A stretch of 57,198 bases of DNA from Candidatus Peribacteria bacterium RIFCSPHIGHO2_01_FULL_51_35 (GCA_001787535.1 MFXP01000002.1:86578-143775), one strand, 5' to 3'. Counted from the stretch's first letter, positions 39,076-48,271 are shown. The notes: generated by a model from the sequence alone, not told the origin. Numbers and translations are program-made.

Positions 39076-41583
39076 ATGAAGTCTCCGGCTTTCTTCCGTT
39101 TCTCTGCAGTGGCAACACTGTTGACGATTTCCGCTGCTCTCCTTCCGTCAGCAGCTATCGGATTCTCCGACGTCAAAAGCTTCACGGAATACCGTACCGC
39201 CATCGATACACTCGAAAAAAAGGGCATCATTGAGGGCTACGCCGATGGAACATTCAAAGGAAGCAGCCGCATCAACCGTGCGGAATTTTTGAAGATCATT
39301 CTGGAATCGCGCGGTGCGGTGGATGCCGATGATGGATCCTGCTTCCCGGATGTGGACGATGAGTGGTTCGCCAAGTACGTGTGTACAGCGAAGGCGGAGG
39401 GCATCATAGAAGGATACCCGGACGGAACATTCAAGCCGGAGCGCGAAATCAACTTCGTGGAAGCATCCAAGATTCTGTCCCTGGCATACGACCAAGAAAC
39501 GACGATGTACTCGCCCGATTGGTACGAACCGTTTGTCCGCGCACTGGAATCTTCCAAAGCCATTCCACCGAGCATCAATACGCTTGATCGTAAAATAACG
39601 CGCGGAGAAATGGTGGAGATGATGTGGCGTTTGACGGAAAACGTGACAGATCAGCCGACGAAGGCATACCTCAACGTCAAATATCCGGAAGTCGCCATCA
39701 ATCTTGCTTCCGATGCTCCGCAGAACGCCAAATCCTGCGTGGATCTCCGCGCATTTGCGGAAGAAGGGGCGCGCCAAGGAGGCGGGCGTGGCGGCGAAAT
39801 ATTGATGATGGATAGTATGATGCCGGAAGAAGGCGCATCACCCGCCATGGAAAAATCTTCCAATGCTCCTCAAATGGGAGGAGGCGCGGGCGATGATTAT
39901 TCCCAGACGAACGTGCAGGTGGAAGGTGTGGACGAAGGCGACATCGTAAAGACCGATGGTACGTATCTGTACATTGTCAGCGGCCAGATAGTGCGCATTG
40001 TGAATGCAACATCATCGGGCAACCCGACGGAAGTCGCAAAGATTGATTTGGAAGAAGTGAGTTTCAGCCCAACGGATCTCTACATCGAGGGTAATCGCTT
40101 GATCGTCCTTGGATCGAGATGGTCGGATGGCGGGCCGATTCATATCATGGATAAACGGATGATGCCTGAGTCCATGATCTGGCCGGGCTACAACATGCAG
40201 AAAGCCGAAGTGCGCATTTATGATGTCACTGATCGCAGCAAGCCCTCACTGGAGCGTAAAATCGCGTTTGACGGTTCCGCGGTTTCTTCTCGAAAAATCG
40301 ATGACAAATTGTACGTGGTGATCAACCAGCCCGTGCGTTATCAGCCCATGCCGTATCCCAATGTTCGGGAGGGCGATGTTGTACCGCTGTTTCAAGATTC
40401 CAAAGCAGGCGATGCCGAAGTCGCCGTCGCACGCTGCGCAGACGTGATGATTTTGCCGCACGTTCCTTCTCCGCAATATCTGACGGTCGGCGTGATTCCT
40501 CTGACGAATCCGAATGCGGATATAAAACGCGAAGTGGTACTCGGCAGTGCGGAGAATATCTACGCATCGCTGGAAAATCTGTACGTCGCAACGACCGAAT
40601 ACAACTACACATGGGACACGGAAGCGGACATCGGTCCTCAACAGAAAACGAATCTGTATCGCTTTGAATTTGTGGATAACGGCGTGACATTGGAGGCGCA
40701 AGGTTCCGTCCCGGGCCGTGCATTGAACCAATTCTCCATGGATGAACACGAAGGAAACTTCCGTATCGCAACCACAGAGGAAGCAGTGTGGATGGGTGAC
40801 GGCGAGCAGTCGCCATCGACGAACAACTTCTACGTGCTGAACAGCGGGCTGGAAACCGTCGGCAGCATCGAAGACATTGCTCCGGGCGAGCGCATCTACT
40901 CCGTCCGTTTCATGGGCGACCGCACCTACATGGTCACGTTCAAGCAGGTCGATCCCCTCTTCGTCATCGATGCGAGCAACCCGCGCAGTCCAAGGATCCT
41001 TGGAAAATTGAAGATCCCGGGCGTCAGCCAGTATCTGCATCCGTATGATGAGAACCACATCATCGGATTCGGCCAGGAAGCCGTGGAAGCAAAAGAAGGC
41101 GACTTCGCATGGTTCCAAGGCATGAAAGTGTCCGTGTTTGATGTCACCGATGTCGAGAATCCCAAGGAGATGCACACGCTCGTCTTGGGTGATCGCGGAA
41201 CGTCCAGTCCCCTGCTCTACAACCACAAGGCATTGCTCTTCGAAAAAGGTCGCGACCTCATGGCTTTCCCGGTGCATCTCTATGCCATTCCGGAAAGCCA
41301 AAAGAAAGCAGGTGATCCGTCCGCGTACGGCACGCAAGTGTTCCAGGGCGCATACGTCTACGACTTTAATCTTGATGACGGCTTCACGCTCCGCGGTCGT
41401 ATTACGCACTACAGTGAAGAGGATCAATTGAAAGCCGGCGACACGTGGTACGCGTACGGCAAAGATGTCGAGCGCATCGTGCGCATCGGCGAGAAACTCT
41501 TCACCATTTCGCAAGGTTCCGTACACCGCAATGATCTTGCGGACTTGGATCGCGACGGAGCAGTGGACTTCAAACAAGAGTAG
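39076..41583 (+). CDS. SLH-anchored beta-propeller protein
   Basis: With the ATG at 39076 the product has 835 residues: a signal peptide (MKSPAFFRFSAVATLL and onward), then three SLH units (GFSDVKSFTEYRTAIDTLEK; FPDVDDEWFAKYVCTAKAEG with YPDGTFKPEREI; SPDWYEPFVRAL with KITRGEMVEMMWRL). After a Gly/Met-rich linker the remaining 550 residues are a beta-propeller domain (TNVQVEGVDEGDIVKTDGTY, VRIVNATSSGNPTEVAKIDL, SRPIYSVRFMGDRTY-like blades) of the bacterial Beta_propel family. The long upstream frame in the maximal ORF overlaps the previous gene and is rejected. It probably binds the cell wall through SLH and displays the propeller outside. Confidence 0.9.
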   Translation: MKSPAFFRFSAVATLLTISAALLPSAAIGFSDVKSFTEYRTAIDTLEKKGIIEGYADGTFKGSSRINRAEFLKIILESRGAVDADDGSCFPDVDDEWFAKYVCTAKAEGIIEGYPDGTFKPEREINFVEASKILSLAYDQETTMYSPDWYEPFVRALESSKAIPPSINTLDRKITRGEMVEMMWRLTENVTDQPTKAYLNVKYPEVAINLASDAPQNAKSCVDLRAFAEEGARQGGGRGGEILMMDSMMPEEGASPAMEKSSNAPQMGGGAGDDYSQTNVQVEGVDEGDIVKTDGTYLYIVSGQIVRIVNATSSGNPTEVAKIDLEEVSFSPTDLYIEGNRLIVLGSRWSDGGPIHIMDKRMMPESMIWPGYNMQKAEVRIYDVTDRSKPSLERKIAFDGSAVSSRKIDDKLYVVINQPVRYQPMPYPNVREGDVVPLFQDSKAGDAEVAVARCADVMILPHVPSPQYLTVGVIPLTNPNADIKREVVLGSAENIYASLENLYVATTEYNYTWDTEADIGPQQKTNLYRFEFVDNGVTLEAQGSVPGRALNQFSMDEHEGNFRIATTEEAVWMGDGEQSPSTNNFYVLNSGLETVGSIEDIAPGERIYSVRFMGDRTYMVTFKQVDPLFVIDASNPRSPRILGKLKIPGVSQYLHPYDENHIIGFGQEAVEAKEGDFAWFQGMKVSVFDVTDVENPKEMHTLVLGDRGTSSPLLYNHKALLFEKGRDLMAFPVHLYAIPESQKKAGDPSAYGTQVFQGAYVYDFNLDDGFTLRGRITHYSEEDQLKAGDTWYAYGKDVERIVRIGEKLFTISQGSVHRNDLADLDRDGAVDFKQE

Positions 41584-41613
41584 TAAGAAACCTGCAGCAT
41601 ATCTTGTAGTGAA

Positions 41614-41682
41614 AAATGACCATAGACCAATGACCAATGACCAAAATCTTCCTGGTCATTGGTCATTGGTCTATGGTCATTT
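41614..41682. repeat. 30-bp perfect inverted repeat upstream of tmk
   Basis: Arms 41614-41643 and 41653-41682 are exact inverse copies with a 9-nt loop. Each arm is itself quasi-periodic, built from ATGACCA/AATGACC units (ATAGACCAATGACCAATGAC). The stem is strong enough to act as a terminator-like structure between the SLH/propeller gene and tmk. Confidence 0.9.
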
Positions 41683-41723
41683 CTAGCGTGGAAATTCTCT
41701 TTAGAAGACGCTATGCTCGGCCA

Positions 41724-42332
41724 ATGCAAGGTCAATTCATCGTCTTCGAAGGTCCCGACGGCGCGGGAACAACCACGCACAGCGTTCTGCTTGCGGAAAC
41801 CCTCAAGCGCGAAGGAAAGCCCGTTCTCCTCACAGCCGAACCGACCGATGGGCTGATTGGACGCGGCATCCGTGAACTGTTGAAAGTCGGCGGCATTAGC
41901 GGCTCGGCACTGCAGCTTTTGTTCTGCGCTGACAGAGCCGATCATCAGGATGCGATCGAACAGGCACTGGAACGCGGCGACACCGTAATCTGCGACCGCT
42001 ACATTCCTTCGACCATCGCATATGGCTCTGCGTTGGGGTTGGATGTCCTCTGGCTCCGCGATGTGAACAGAAAATTCCGGACGCCGGACATCACTTTCGT
42101 GCTTCTTCCACCGCTGCAAGTCTGCATTGACCGCTTGAAATTACGATCATCCTCGGATGCGCTGGAACACGACTCTCTCCGCGAACATGTCTACGACGCG
42201 TACCAAAGACTCGCGGAAGCAGACCCTCTGCTCACGGTCATCGACACATCGGAAAGCAGCAAAGATGTTGCGAAGAAGATTCGCGTCCACATCAATCTAG
42301 TTCCCCAACCAAGCGGGTTACAGCTGCTTTGA
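41724..42332 (+). CDS. tmk: Thymidylate kinase with non-canonical P-loop
   Basis: This enzyme phosphorylates dTMP to dTDP. The ATG at 41724 (202 residues, normal size) is chosen because TATGCT at 41712-41717 lies 6 nt before it and the upstream frame runs through the inverted repeat. FIVFEGPDGAGTTTHSVLL is the P-loop region, with Thr where the catalytic Lys of GKS/T normally is. TVICDRYIPSTIAYGSALG is the DRY(H)-type motif, and SSSDALEHDSLREHVYDAY is the LID region. Its 3' end overlaps a small gene on the other strand. Confidence 0.93.
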   Translation: MQGQFIVFEGPDGAGTTTHSVLLAETLKREGKPVLLTAEPTDGLIGRGIRELLKVGGISGSALQLLFCADRADHQDAIEQALERGDTVICDRYIPSTIAYGSALGLDVLWLRDVNRKFRTPDITFVLLPPLQVCIDRLKLRSSSDALEHDSLREHVYDAYQRLAEADPLLTVIDTSESSKDVAKKIRVHINLVPQPSGLQLL

Positions 42333-42492
42333 TTCCGGGCTGTATCGCTTCCGGATCGTCCGACGAAAGCGAATCCAAAGGAAGCGTTCCTGTATTTTTT
42401 CTAAACTGTTTTCGAAAACCTGGATTATCGGTGACTAATCTGCGTGCTGTGATCAGATCTTTTTCCGGTGTTGTGGAAGAATTGGATTCCAT
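42292..42492 (-). CDS. Hypothetical small protein (66 aa)
   Basis: Reading from the ATG at 42492 the product begins MESNSSTTPEKDLITARRLV and has TDNPGFRKQFRKNTGTLPLD and an end segment IKAAVTRLVGELD. It is hydrophilic and mainly helical. The 3' end overlaps tmk by 41 bp tail to tail. No family recognised; composition and a plausible domain-like order support it moderately. Confidence 0.45.
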   Translation of the reverse strand: MESNSSTTPEKDLITARRLVTDNPGFRKQFRKNTGTLPLDSLSSDDPEAIQPGIKAAVTRLVGELD

Positions 42493-42570
42493 AAGGGCGG
42501 CACTGTAAGCCAAAGATATTGGCCTGACAAGTAATTAGGAAAGAGGATGAAATCTCAGTAGTATGGAGCC

Positions 42571-43419
42571 ATGTCAGCCCAAATCCTCTCCGGCCGGGAA
42601 GCTGCGGATGCACTGCTCGCTAAGCTGAAACCGGAAGTGAAAAAATTGGATCCCAAGCTTGTGATTGTCCAAGTGGGTGACCATCCTGCAAGCGCCAGTT
42701 ACATCAAACAGAAACTCAAAAGCTGCGATGCCGTCGGCATGCGCCATGAACACATGCATTTGGATGCGAAGATCTCTTTGGATAAACTGATGCAGACGAT
42801 CGACAAACTGAATACCGATGCCGATGTCACAGGCTTCATTGTGCAATTGCCGCTTCCAAAACATCTGGAAGCTTCCGTGCCGCAGATCATCAAAGCCATT
42901 GATCCCAAGAAAGATGTGGATGGTTTCGGTGCGTACAACTTGGGAAAAACATTTCTCTCCGTGGATTTCGAACATCTTCCGCCGGCAACACCTGCGGGAG
43001 TCATCGAACTGCTTTCGTATTACAAGATTCCCATCGAAGGAAAGCACGCTGTCATTGTCGGACGCAGCAACATCGTCGGGAAACCCCTGGCTGTCATGCT
43101 TCTGAACCGTGGCGCTACGATCACCGTCTGCCATAGCCGCACGAAGGATCTCACGAGTATCACAAAACAAGCGGACATCCTCTGCGCAGCCGTAGGCAAA
43201 GCCAAAATGATTACAAAAGATATGGTGAAACCGGGTGCCGTGATCATCGACATCGGCGTCAGCCGCGATGAAGAAGGCTTAAAAGGTGATGTCGATTTCG
43301 AAGCAGTCCAAGAAATCGCCTCAGCAATCACTCCTGTTCCGGGCGGCGTCGGCCCCATGACCGTGGCAAGCTTGATTCGGAATTGCGTTCGAGCAAAAGA
43401 ACGGCAACTATCTCATTGA
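42571..43419 (+). CDS. folD: Bifunctional methylene-THF dehydrogenase/cyclohydrolase
   Basis: This enzyme interconverts 5,10-methylene-THF and 10-formyl-THF using NADP(+), feeding purine synthesis (purF and purD lie close by). SYIKQKLKSCDAVG has the catalytic Tyr and Lys. GFIVQLPLPKHL, DPKKDVDGFGAYNLG, GRSNIVGKPLAVML and TPVPGGVGPMTVASL are the family blocks. The usual PCTPxG motif reads PATPAG. The length, 282 residues, is normal. TAGTAT at 42559-42564 lies 6 nt before the ATG, so it is probably leaderless. Confidence 0.97.
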   Translation: MSAQILSGREAADALLAKLKPEVKKLDPKLVIVQVGDHPASASYIKQKLKSCDAVGMRHEHMHLDAKISLDKLMQTIDKLNTDADVTGFIVQLPLPKHLEASVPQIIKAIDPKKDVDGFGAYNLGKTFLSVDFEHLPPATPAGVIELLSYYKIPIEGKHAVIVGRSNIVGKPLAVMLLNRGATITVCHSRTKDLTSITKQADILCAAVGKAKMITKDMVKPGAVIIDIGVSRDEEGLKGDVDFEAVQEIASAITPVPGGVGPMTVASLIRNCVRAKERQLSH

Positions 43420-43422
43420 AGA

Positions 43423-43779
43423 TCAATCGATTTCTGTTGCTGTTTCCTGCAGCAGACCGGGATCCACCAGTCGTATCGAACATTCGTCAAACCGATACTT
43501 TCCTCCTACTTGCCGGTACACAGCCGCCTGAGTTTTCCCGCAAGCAACCATGGTATCACCATGATGCGCAACCCACCGTCCGGGATACCGCTTGAGCAAT
43601 ACAGGAAGACGACGAAAAAAGGTGCTCTCGGATTCTTCGAATTTTGGATGCGAGTTAGGAGAAAGTGCATAAGCCAGCATTTGCTCCCACTGAGCTTGAT
43701 GGCTGGCAATATCACTGCATCCGGAAACCTGCCCCTCGGAAGGAAGCGTTGGCTCCGGCGTTGGAACCTCACCTGACAT
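43423..43779 (-). CDS. DUF5678-like small protein (118 aa)
   Basis: The central part (LKRYPGRWVAHHGDTMVACG, followed by KTQAAVYRQVG) resembles the DUF5678 pattern of a Trp-Val-Ala, Gly-Asp and a gap of conserved small residues, ending in CSIRLVDPG. The N-terminal 40 residues are Pro/Ser-rich. DUF5678 proteins are common small proteins of unknown function. The 3' end lies 3 bp from the convergent folD stop. Confidence 0.65.
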   Translation of the reverse strand: MSGEVPTPEPTLPSEGQVSGCSDIASHQAQWEQMLAYALSPNSHPKFEESESTFFRRLPVLLKRYPGRWVAHHGDTMVACGKTQAAVYRQVGGKYRFDECSIRLVDPGLLQETATEID

Positions 43780-43821
43780 AGGTTCCCGATTTAACTCCTA
43801 CATTCTAAGAAAATCAACTCA

Positions 43822-44289
43822 TTAGAAAAAATGCTCGACTCCACCGGTTCTTCCGCCTGAGCGGCCAACGCGACTGCGATTTCCTCGAATGCTTTCTCTT
43901 ACTTTGTACTGATGATAGCGTTGTACTTCTCCAATGCTTTCTTCCACAGGCGGAGGCGGCAGATCTTCCGTCACTCTGTGAAGCCGGATAACTTCATTGA
44001 AGTAATCATTGAGTTCTGTAAGAGCTTTGGTGGTCAAAGGAGCACCGATGAAATCAACCGCATGAGAAATGCATTGCTTGAATATATTCGTACTTGGATC
44101 AAAGGGATCCCATCCCGCAAGCTTCAATGTTTTAGCGACTTCCAAGAGTCCCTCCCTGCAATGCTCGCTCTTTACTGCATCAAATTTCGTTCCACGTAAA
44201 CGGTGCTGGTCATGCAACATTCTCTCTATGCCGCGCCAGAGTTGATCCTCTTCATGCTCGCGATGTTCGGATTTTGTGTAGTATTTCAC
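43822..44289 (-). CDS. Hypothetical protein (155 aa), leaderless GTG start
   Basis: A GTG at 44289 follows TATAAT (44296-44301) by 6 nt. The product starts MKYYTKSEHREHEEDQLWRG and is hydrophilic and helical (FDAVKSEHCREGLLEVAKTL and LTELNDYFNEVIRLHRVTED), with a basic tail GNRSRVGRSGGRTGG. I recognise no domain. It shares strand and spacing with the DUF5678-like gene and may form a unit with it. Confidence 0.7.
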   Translation of the reverse strand: MKYYTKSEHREHEEDQLWRGIERMLHDQHRLRGTKFDAVKSEHCREGLLEVAKTLKLAGWDPFDPSTNIFKQCISHAVDFIGAPLTTKALTELNDYFNEVIRLHRVTEDLPPPPVEESIGEVQRYHQYKVRESIRGNRSRVGRSGGRTGGVEHFF

Positions 44290-44469
44290 AGTATTATTAT
44301 ACTATATTTTGTACTTATAAGCAAATATGAAGGATTTTGGAGACCAGGGCTTGCGCGGCGCGAATTTCTCATTAAAATGCATACGTGGATATCAGCTTCA
44401 TGTCTCTTTTCGGCTCCCCATACAAACAGGGGGCCTGCTTGAGCGATTTTTTCCAAATCCAACCCTGAT

Positions 44470-45981
44470 ATGTGTGGGATCCTTGCTGTCTCCGGCTACC
44501 GAGACGTCATCCAGGATCTCTACGATGGACTCATCGTCCTCCAGCATCGCGGACAAGATGCGGCGGGTATTGTGACGTATAACAGCCAATTTCATTTGAA
44601 GAAATCCACGGGCATGGTGAGCGAAGTGTTCCATGCACATTCATTGGAGCGTTTGAAAGGTCCCATGGGAATAGGGCATGTGCGCTATCCGACGGCAGGA
44701 TGTTCCAGTGAATTCGAGGCGCAGCCGTTCTTCGTGAATTCACCGTTCGGTATTGCGCTAGCGCATAACGGCAACCTGACAAACGCTGTTCAACTTGCAA
44801 AGGAAATCAAAGAGCAAGACTACCGACACTTGAACACGAATTCGGATTCCGAAGTATTGCTGAATGTGTTTTCGCTCGCGCTGCGAAAGCAGAAGCCTCG
44901 GAATTTGACGCCCGATCACGTCTTCCGAGCCGTGCGTTCCGTGCATCGTCGTTGCAAAGGTGCGTACTCCGCAGTTGCGCTGATCGGTGGGCACGGCATC
45001 GTTGGCTTCCGCGATCCGCACGGCATTCGCCCACTGCAGCTCGGTAAGCGCCGCTACGGCATGAAGGAGGAATACATGATCGCCTCCGAGAGCACCGTCT
45101 TTAAGGCGTTGGATTATGAGTTTGTCCGCGACATCAAGCCAGGCGAGGCCGTCTTCATCGACCGACACAATAAATTGCATTCCAGAATCTGCCGCCAAGG
45201 GGAACTGAATCCTTGCATCTTCGAATGGGTCTACCTCGCCGCGCCGGATTCGACGATCGACGGCGTGAACGTCTACAAAGCACGTGTCCGCATGGGCGAG
45301 GCACTGGCGAAGCAGATCAAAGCCGCAGGTATTCACATCGACTCCGTCATTCCGATCCCGGATACGGGACGCCCTGCTGCTGCCGGTTTGGCTGATAAGC
45401 TCAAAGTCCGCTACCGCGAGGGCTTCGTGAAGAACCGCTATATCGGCAGAACATTTATTATGCCGGGACAAGAGATGCGCAAGCGCAGCCTGAACTTCAA
45501 GCTCCACCCCATCGAACTGGAATTCAAGAACAACTGCGTGCTGCTTGTTGATGACTCCATTGTCCGCGGCAACACGAGCAGAAAGATCGTGGAAATGGCA
45601 CGCAAAGCAGGAGCAAAGAAAGTCTACTTCGCGTCCGCTTCGCCGCCGATTATCGGACCCGATCCCTACGGCATTGATCTCCCGACAACCACGGAACTGA
45701 TCGCGGCGAACCACAGCATCGAAGAAATTCGCAAAGCAATCGGTGCGGACGGCCTCTTCTACACGACCATCAAAGATCTGCACAATTCCGTGCGTGTGGG
45801 TAACCATAAGATCAAGCGTTTCAGCGACGGCTGCTTCACCGGAAAGTACCCAACACCCGAAATCACGCCGAAGCTGCTCCGTGACTTGGGTTGCGGCCGC
45901 AACGTCACGCGCGAAGATTTCAACAAAAAACAGGAAGAAGAGGAAGCATCGGAACAGTTTAAGATGATGTCTTTGGTTTAG
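44470..45981 (+). CDS. purF: Amidophosphoribosyltransferase
   Basis: This enzyme starts de novo purine synthesis: PRPP plus glutamine gives phosphoribosylamine. The protein starts MCGILAVSGYRDVIQ, so Cys2 is the N-terminal nucleophile of the glutaminase domain. LQHRGQDAAGIVTYN, GIGHVRYPTAG and AHNGNLTNA are conserved there. The phosphoribosyltransferase domain has SVIPIPDTGRPAAAG and VLLVDDSIVRGNTSRKIVE. It has 503 residues, normal. PurD is encoded 100 bp downstream. The ATG at 44470 is fixed by the required Met-Cys; no nearby -10 box was found. Confidence 0.97.
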   Translation: MCGILAVSGYRDVIQDLYDGLIVLQHRGQDAAGIVTYNSQFHLKKSTGMVSEVFHAHSLERLKGPMGIGHVRYPTAGCSSEFEAQPFFVNSPFGIALAHNGNLTNAVQLAKEIKEQDYRHLNTNSDSEVLLNVFSLALRKQKPRNLTPDHVFRAVRSVHRRCKGAYSAVALIGGHGIVGFRDPHGIRPLQLGKRRYGMKEEYMIASESTVFKALDYEFVRDIKPGEAVFIDRHNKLHSRICRQGELNPCIFEWVYLAAPDSTIDGVNVYKARVRMGEALAKQIKAAGIHIDSVIPIPDTGRPAAAGLADKLKVRYREGFVKNRYIGRTFIMPGQEMRKRSLNFKLHPIELEFKNNCVLLVDDSIVRGNTSRKIVEMARKAGAKKVYFASASPPIIGPDPYGIDLPTTTELIAANHSIEEIRKAIGADGLFYTTIKDLHNSVRVGNHKIKRFSDGCFTGKYPTPEITPKLLRDLGCGRNVTREDFNKKQEEEEASEQFKMMSLV

Positions 45982-45988
45982 GTTCTTT

Positions 45989-46044
45989 GTTTCGAGTTAC
46001 GGGTTTCGGGTTATTTCATAATTCGTAAACCCGAAACTCGAAAC
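45989..46044. repeat. Imperfect inverted repeat between purF and purD
   Basis: Arms GTTTCGAGTTACGGGTTT (45989-46006) and AAACCCGAAACTCGAAAC (46027-46044) pair over 18 bp with one mismatch. The loop contains a partial extra CGGGTTA unit, a sign of slippage-like growth. Confidence 0.8.
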
Positions 46045-46081
46045 CATCACGGATCATCATAATCTCCGCTATACTCCAGCC

Positions 46082-47431
46082 ATGAAGATCCTTTTAGTCG
46101 CTTCATCTGCCCGAGAACACGCCATCGCAGAGGCGCTTGCACGTAGTCCACAAAAGCCGGAGATTATCGCAATTTCGCATAATCGAAATCCGGGGCTCCG
46201 AGCGGTGGCGACGGAACACTTTCAAGCAAACATCATGGATTTTCCTGCAGTGCTGGACATCGCAAAAAACGAAAAGCCGAACTTTGCTGTGATCGGCCCC
46301 GATGATCCTATCGGCAGCGGCCTTGCGGATGCCCTGGAAGGTATTGGCATCAAGAGTGTGGCTCCGAAAAAGCAGCTGGCGCAGATAGAAACGAGCAAAG
46401 GCTTTGCCAGAAATCTTTTGAAGAAGCATGGCATAGATGCGTCACCGAAATTCAAAGCTATTTCCATCGACCCTAATTTGGCTTCAGCCCTAAAGGAAGC
46501 CAAAAAAGAGATACATTCGTATTTGGAAGATGAGCTGCAAGGTTCCTACGTCGTAAAGTACGATGCTCTGAAAGGCGGCAAAGGCGTAAAACTTTCCGGC
46601 GAGCATCTTTCTACTATTGAAGAAGGCGTGGAGTATGCAGTGGAATGCTTGAAGGAATGCGGGCGCGTCGTCTTAGAGGAAAAACTTGAGGGCGTGGAGT
46701 TCAGTCTCCTCTCTTTCGTTTCCGGCACGCAAGTCATAGATATGCCGACGGTGCAAGACCATAAGCGCGCCTATGAAGGCGATACAGGACCGAACACCGG
46801 TGGCATGGGAACATATACGGATGCGAATCACTCACTCCCCTTTCTGAGTTCTGCCGATCTTGCGCGCGCAAAAGAACTCAATCGATTAACTGCAGCTGCG
46901 TTGCAAAAAGAATGCGGCGAACCGTACAAAGGAATCCTGTACGGAGGATTCATCGCCGTGAAAGATGGCATCCGCTTGATCGAGTACAACGCTCGCTTTG
47001 GGGATCCCGAAGCACTGAATATCTTGCCGCTTCTCAGCTCCGACTTCGTTGCCATCTGCCAAGCAATCATTGATGGCGAATTGTCAGATTCACTCGTCCA
47101 ATTCGAAAAGAAGGCAACGGTCTGCAAATACATCACGCCGCACGGCTATCCGGAGAATAAAGATCAGAAAGGACAGGAAGTGCGATTTCCGGAGATGCCC
47201 GCCAATGCCCGCCTCTACTTTGGCGACATCAACGAGGAACATGACGGAAGATTACTCCTGGGCGGCTCGCGTACTGCAGGCATCGTCGGTATTGGTAAAA
47301 CAATCGATGAAGCAGAGAAGATTGCGGAAGATCTCTGTGAAAAAGTGGAAGGACCTGTGCGGTTCAGATCGGATATTGGTAAGAAACAATTGATCGATAA
47401 AAGGATAAAAATGATGCAAGAACTTCGTTAA
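46082..47431 (+). CDS. purD: Phosphoribosylamine-glycine ligase
   Basis: This ATP-grasp enzyme makes glycinamide ribonucleotide, the step after PurF. LLVASSAREHAIAEALARSP starts the N domain. VIGPDDPIGSGLADALEGIG, VVKYDALKGGKGVKLSG and LEEKLEGVEFSLLSFV form the ATP-grasp blocks. TGPNTGGMGTYTDANHSLPF and YGGFIAVKDGIRLIEYNARFGDPE carry the metal ligands. The protein is 449 residues, about 20 longer than usual. TATACT at 46070-46075 lies 6 nt from the ATG, so its transcript is probably leaderless and independent of purF. Confidence 0.97.
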   Translation: MKILLVASSAREHAIAEALARSPQKPEIIAISHNRNPGLRAVATEHFQANIMDFPAVLDIAKNEKPNFAVIGPDDPIGSGLADALEGIGIKSVAPKKQLAQIETSKGFARNLLKKHGIDASPKFKAISIDPNLASALKEAKKEIHSYLEDELQGSYVVKYDALKGGKGVKLSGEHLSTIEEGVEYAVECLKECGRVVLEEKLEGVEFSLLSFVSGTQVIDMPTVQDHKRAYEGDTGPNTGGMGTYTDANHSLPFLSSADLARAKELNRLTAAALQKECGEPYKGILYGGFIAVKDGIRLIEYNARFGDPEALNILPLLSSDFVAICQAIIDGELSDSLVQFEKKATVCKYITPHGYPENKDQKGQEVRFPEMPANARLYFGDINEEHDGRLLLGGSRTAGIVGIGKTIDEAEKIAEDLCEKVEGPVRFRSDIGKKQLIDKRIKMMQELR

Positions 47432-47436
47432 TCGTA

Positions 47437-47457
47437 GACGGGACGCCGCGTCCCGTC
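47437..47457 (+). terminator. Hairpin downstream of purD
   Basis: GACGGGACG-CCG-CGTCCCGTC is a perfect 9-bp stem 6 bp after the purD stop, followed by TGTAAAA. The U-tract is poor, so it may be a REP-like palindrome with terminator function rather than a classical one. Confidence 0.55.
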
Positions 47458-47472
47458 TGTAAAATCCGAATG

Positions 47473-47976
47473 ATGTCTCAAAGACATTCGACCATAGATG
47501 GCACCTTCCACGTAACAACAAATGCTCATGGAAAGATTCCATGGTGCACATTGCCTGGTGTACCCGAAATACTGATCGATAATTTAATTATGACCCGAAA
47601 TGTCTATGGAGCAATTCTTAGTGCGTTTTGCATACTACCCGACCACATGCACATGATTGTTTGGCCAGGCGAGAAAGGGTTGGCAAAATTTGTTCAGTCG
47701 TTTAAATCCCATAGCTCACATGATGTGAAAGCAATTTTAACTCGTAGCAGCGAGCCATGGCTCGCTGCTGCGGAAGGAAGCACATTGAAATTCACAGGAT
47801 GGCAAAAGGGCTATCACGATGAACGCCTGCGCGACAATGAACAACGAACGAATGCACTGCGTTACGTTACAATGAATCCTGTAAAACATAATCTAGTGAA
47901 TCAAATCGAAGACTGGCCATGGACATCGCTTCACTTCGAACATTTACTTGATCCTCTGGAAATATGGCTGGATTGA
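47473..47976 (+). CDS. RAYT-type Y1 transposase carrying its own palindrome
   Basis: This REP-associated tyrosine transposase-like protein has about 167 residues. Landmarks: STIDGTFHVTTNAHGKIPWC, FCILPDHMHMIVWPGEKGLA with the His-x-His metal motif, QSFKSHSSHDVKAIL, and the Tyr-bearing ALRYVTMNPVKHNLVNQ plus EDWPWTSLHF. Residues around RSSEPWLAAAEG are encoded by a perfect 24-bp palindrome (47746-47769) lying in a normally variable loop. A second copy of its 22-bp core lies at 48297-48318. TAAAAT at 47460-47465 lies 7 nt before the chosen ATG. RAYTs process REP palindromes, so the linkage is meaningful. Confidence 0.9.
   Translation: MSQRHSTIDGTFHVTTNAHGKIPWCTLPGVPEILIDNLIMTRNVYGAILSAFCILPDHMHMIVWPGEKGLAKFVQSFKSHSSHDVKAILTRSSEPWLAAAEGSTLKFTGWQKGYHDERLRDNEQRTNALRYVTMNPVKHNLVNQIEDWPWTSLHFEHLLDPLEIWLD
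47746..47769. repeat. 24-bp perfect palindrome inside the RAYT gene
   Basis: The half-site is AGCAGCGAGCCA plus its exact complement. It is in frame within the transposase gene. The inner 22 bp recur exactly at 48297-48318. Confidence 0.9.
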
Positions 47977-47995
47977 TTTTTACACAGTGACATCC

Positions 47996-48271
47996 ATGGA
48001 AAATAACCTCAGTGATAAATTGGCATTTCTTGGAAGACCTTTGCAATCGCGCCACGCAAGGGGGCCAAGAAATGAATCGAACATCAAAGAACTGGAACTT
48101 GCAATTATAGTTTTACTCAGTGACGGAATAAGAAGAAATATCCGAGAAATAGTAGAAGAGCTTCCTTGCAGCAGAGACAGAATTTATACGACATTAAAAA
48201 AATTGTGGCTGCGCGGAGTGGTTATTGAAAGCAGAGATATGAACCGTCTTTGCTACGAATCAGCATTGTAA
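47996..48271 (+). CDS. Small winged-helix-like protein (91 aa)
   Basis: With the ATG at 47996 the product starts MENNLSDKLAFLGRPLQSRH. A winged-helix pattern follows: KELELAIIVLLSDGIRRN, IREIVEELPCSRDRIYTTLK and KLWLRGVVIESRD, the last being a wing-like hairpin. It would be a small DNA-binding regulator. It sits 19 bp after the RAYT gene and just before the second palindrome copy, so it may control or accompany that unit. This link is inferred from position only. Confidence 0.65.
   Translation: MENNLSDKLAFLGRPLQSRHARGPRNESNIKELELAIIVLLSDGIRRNIREIVEELPCSRDRIYTTLKKLWLRGVVIESRDMNRLCYESAL

Noticed and set aside
40246-41637. 463-codon minus-strand frame opposite the beta-propeller gene
   Set aside because: A shadow frame: the plus strand encodes clear SLH and propeller signatures over the same span.
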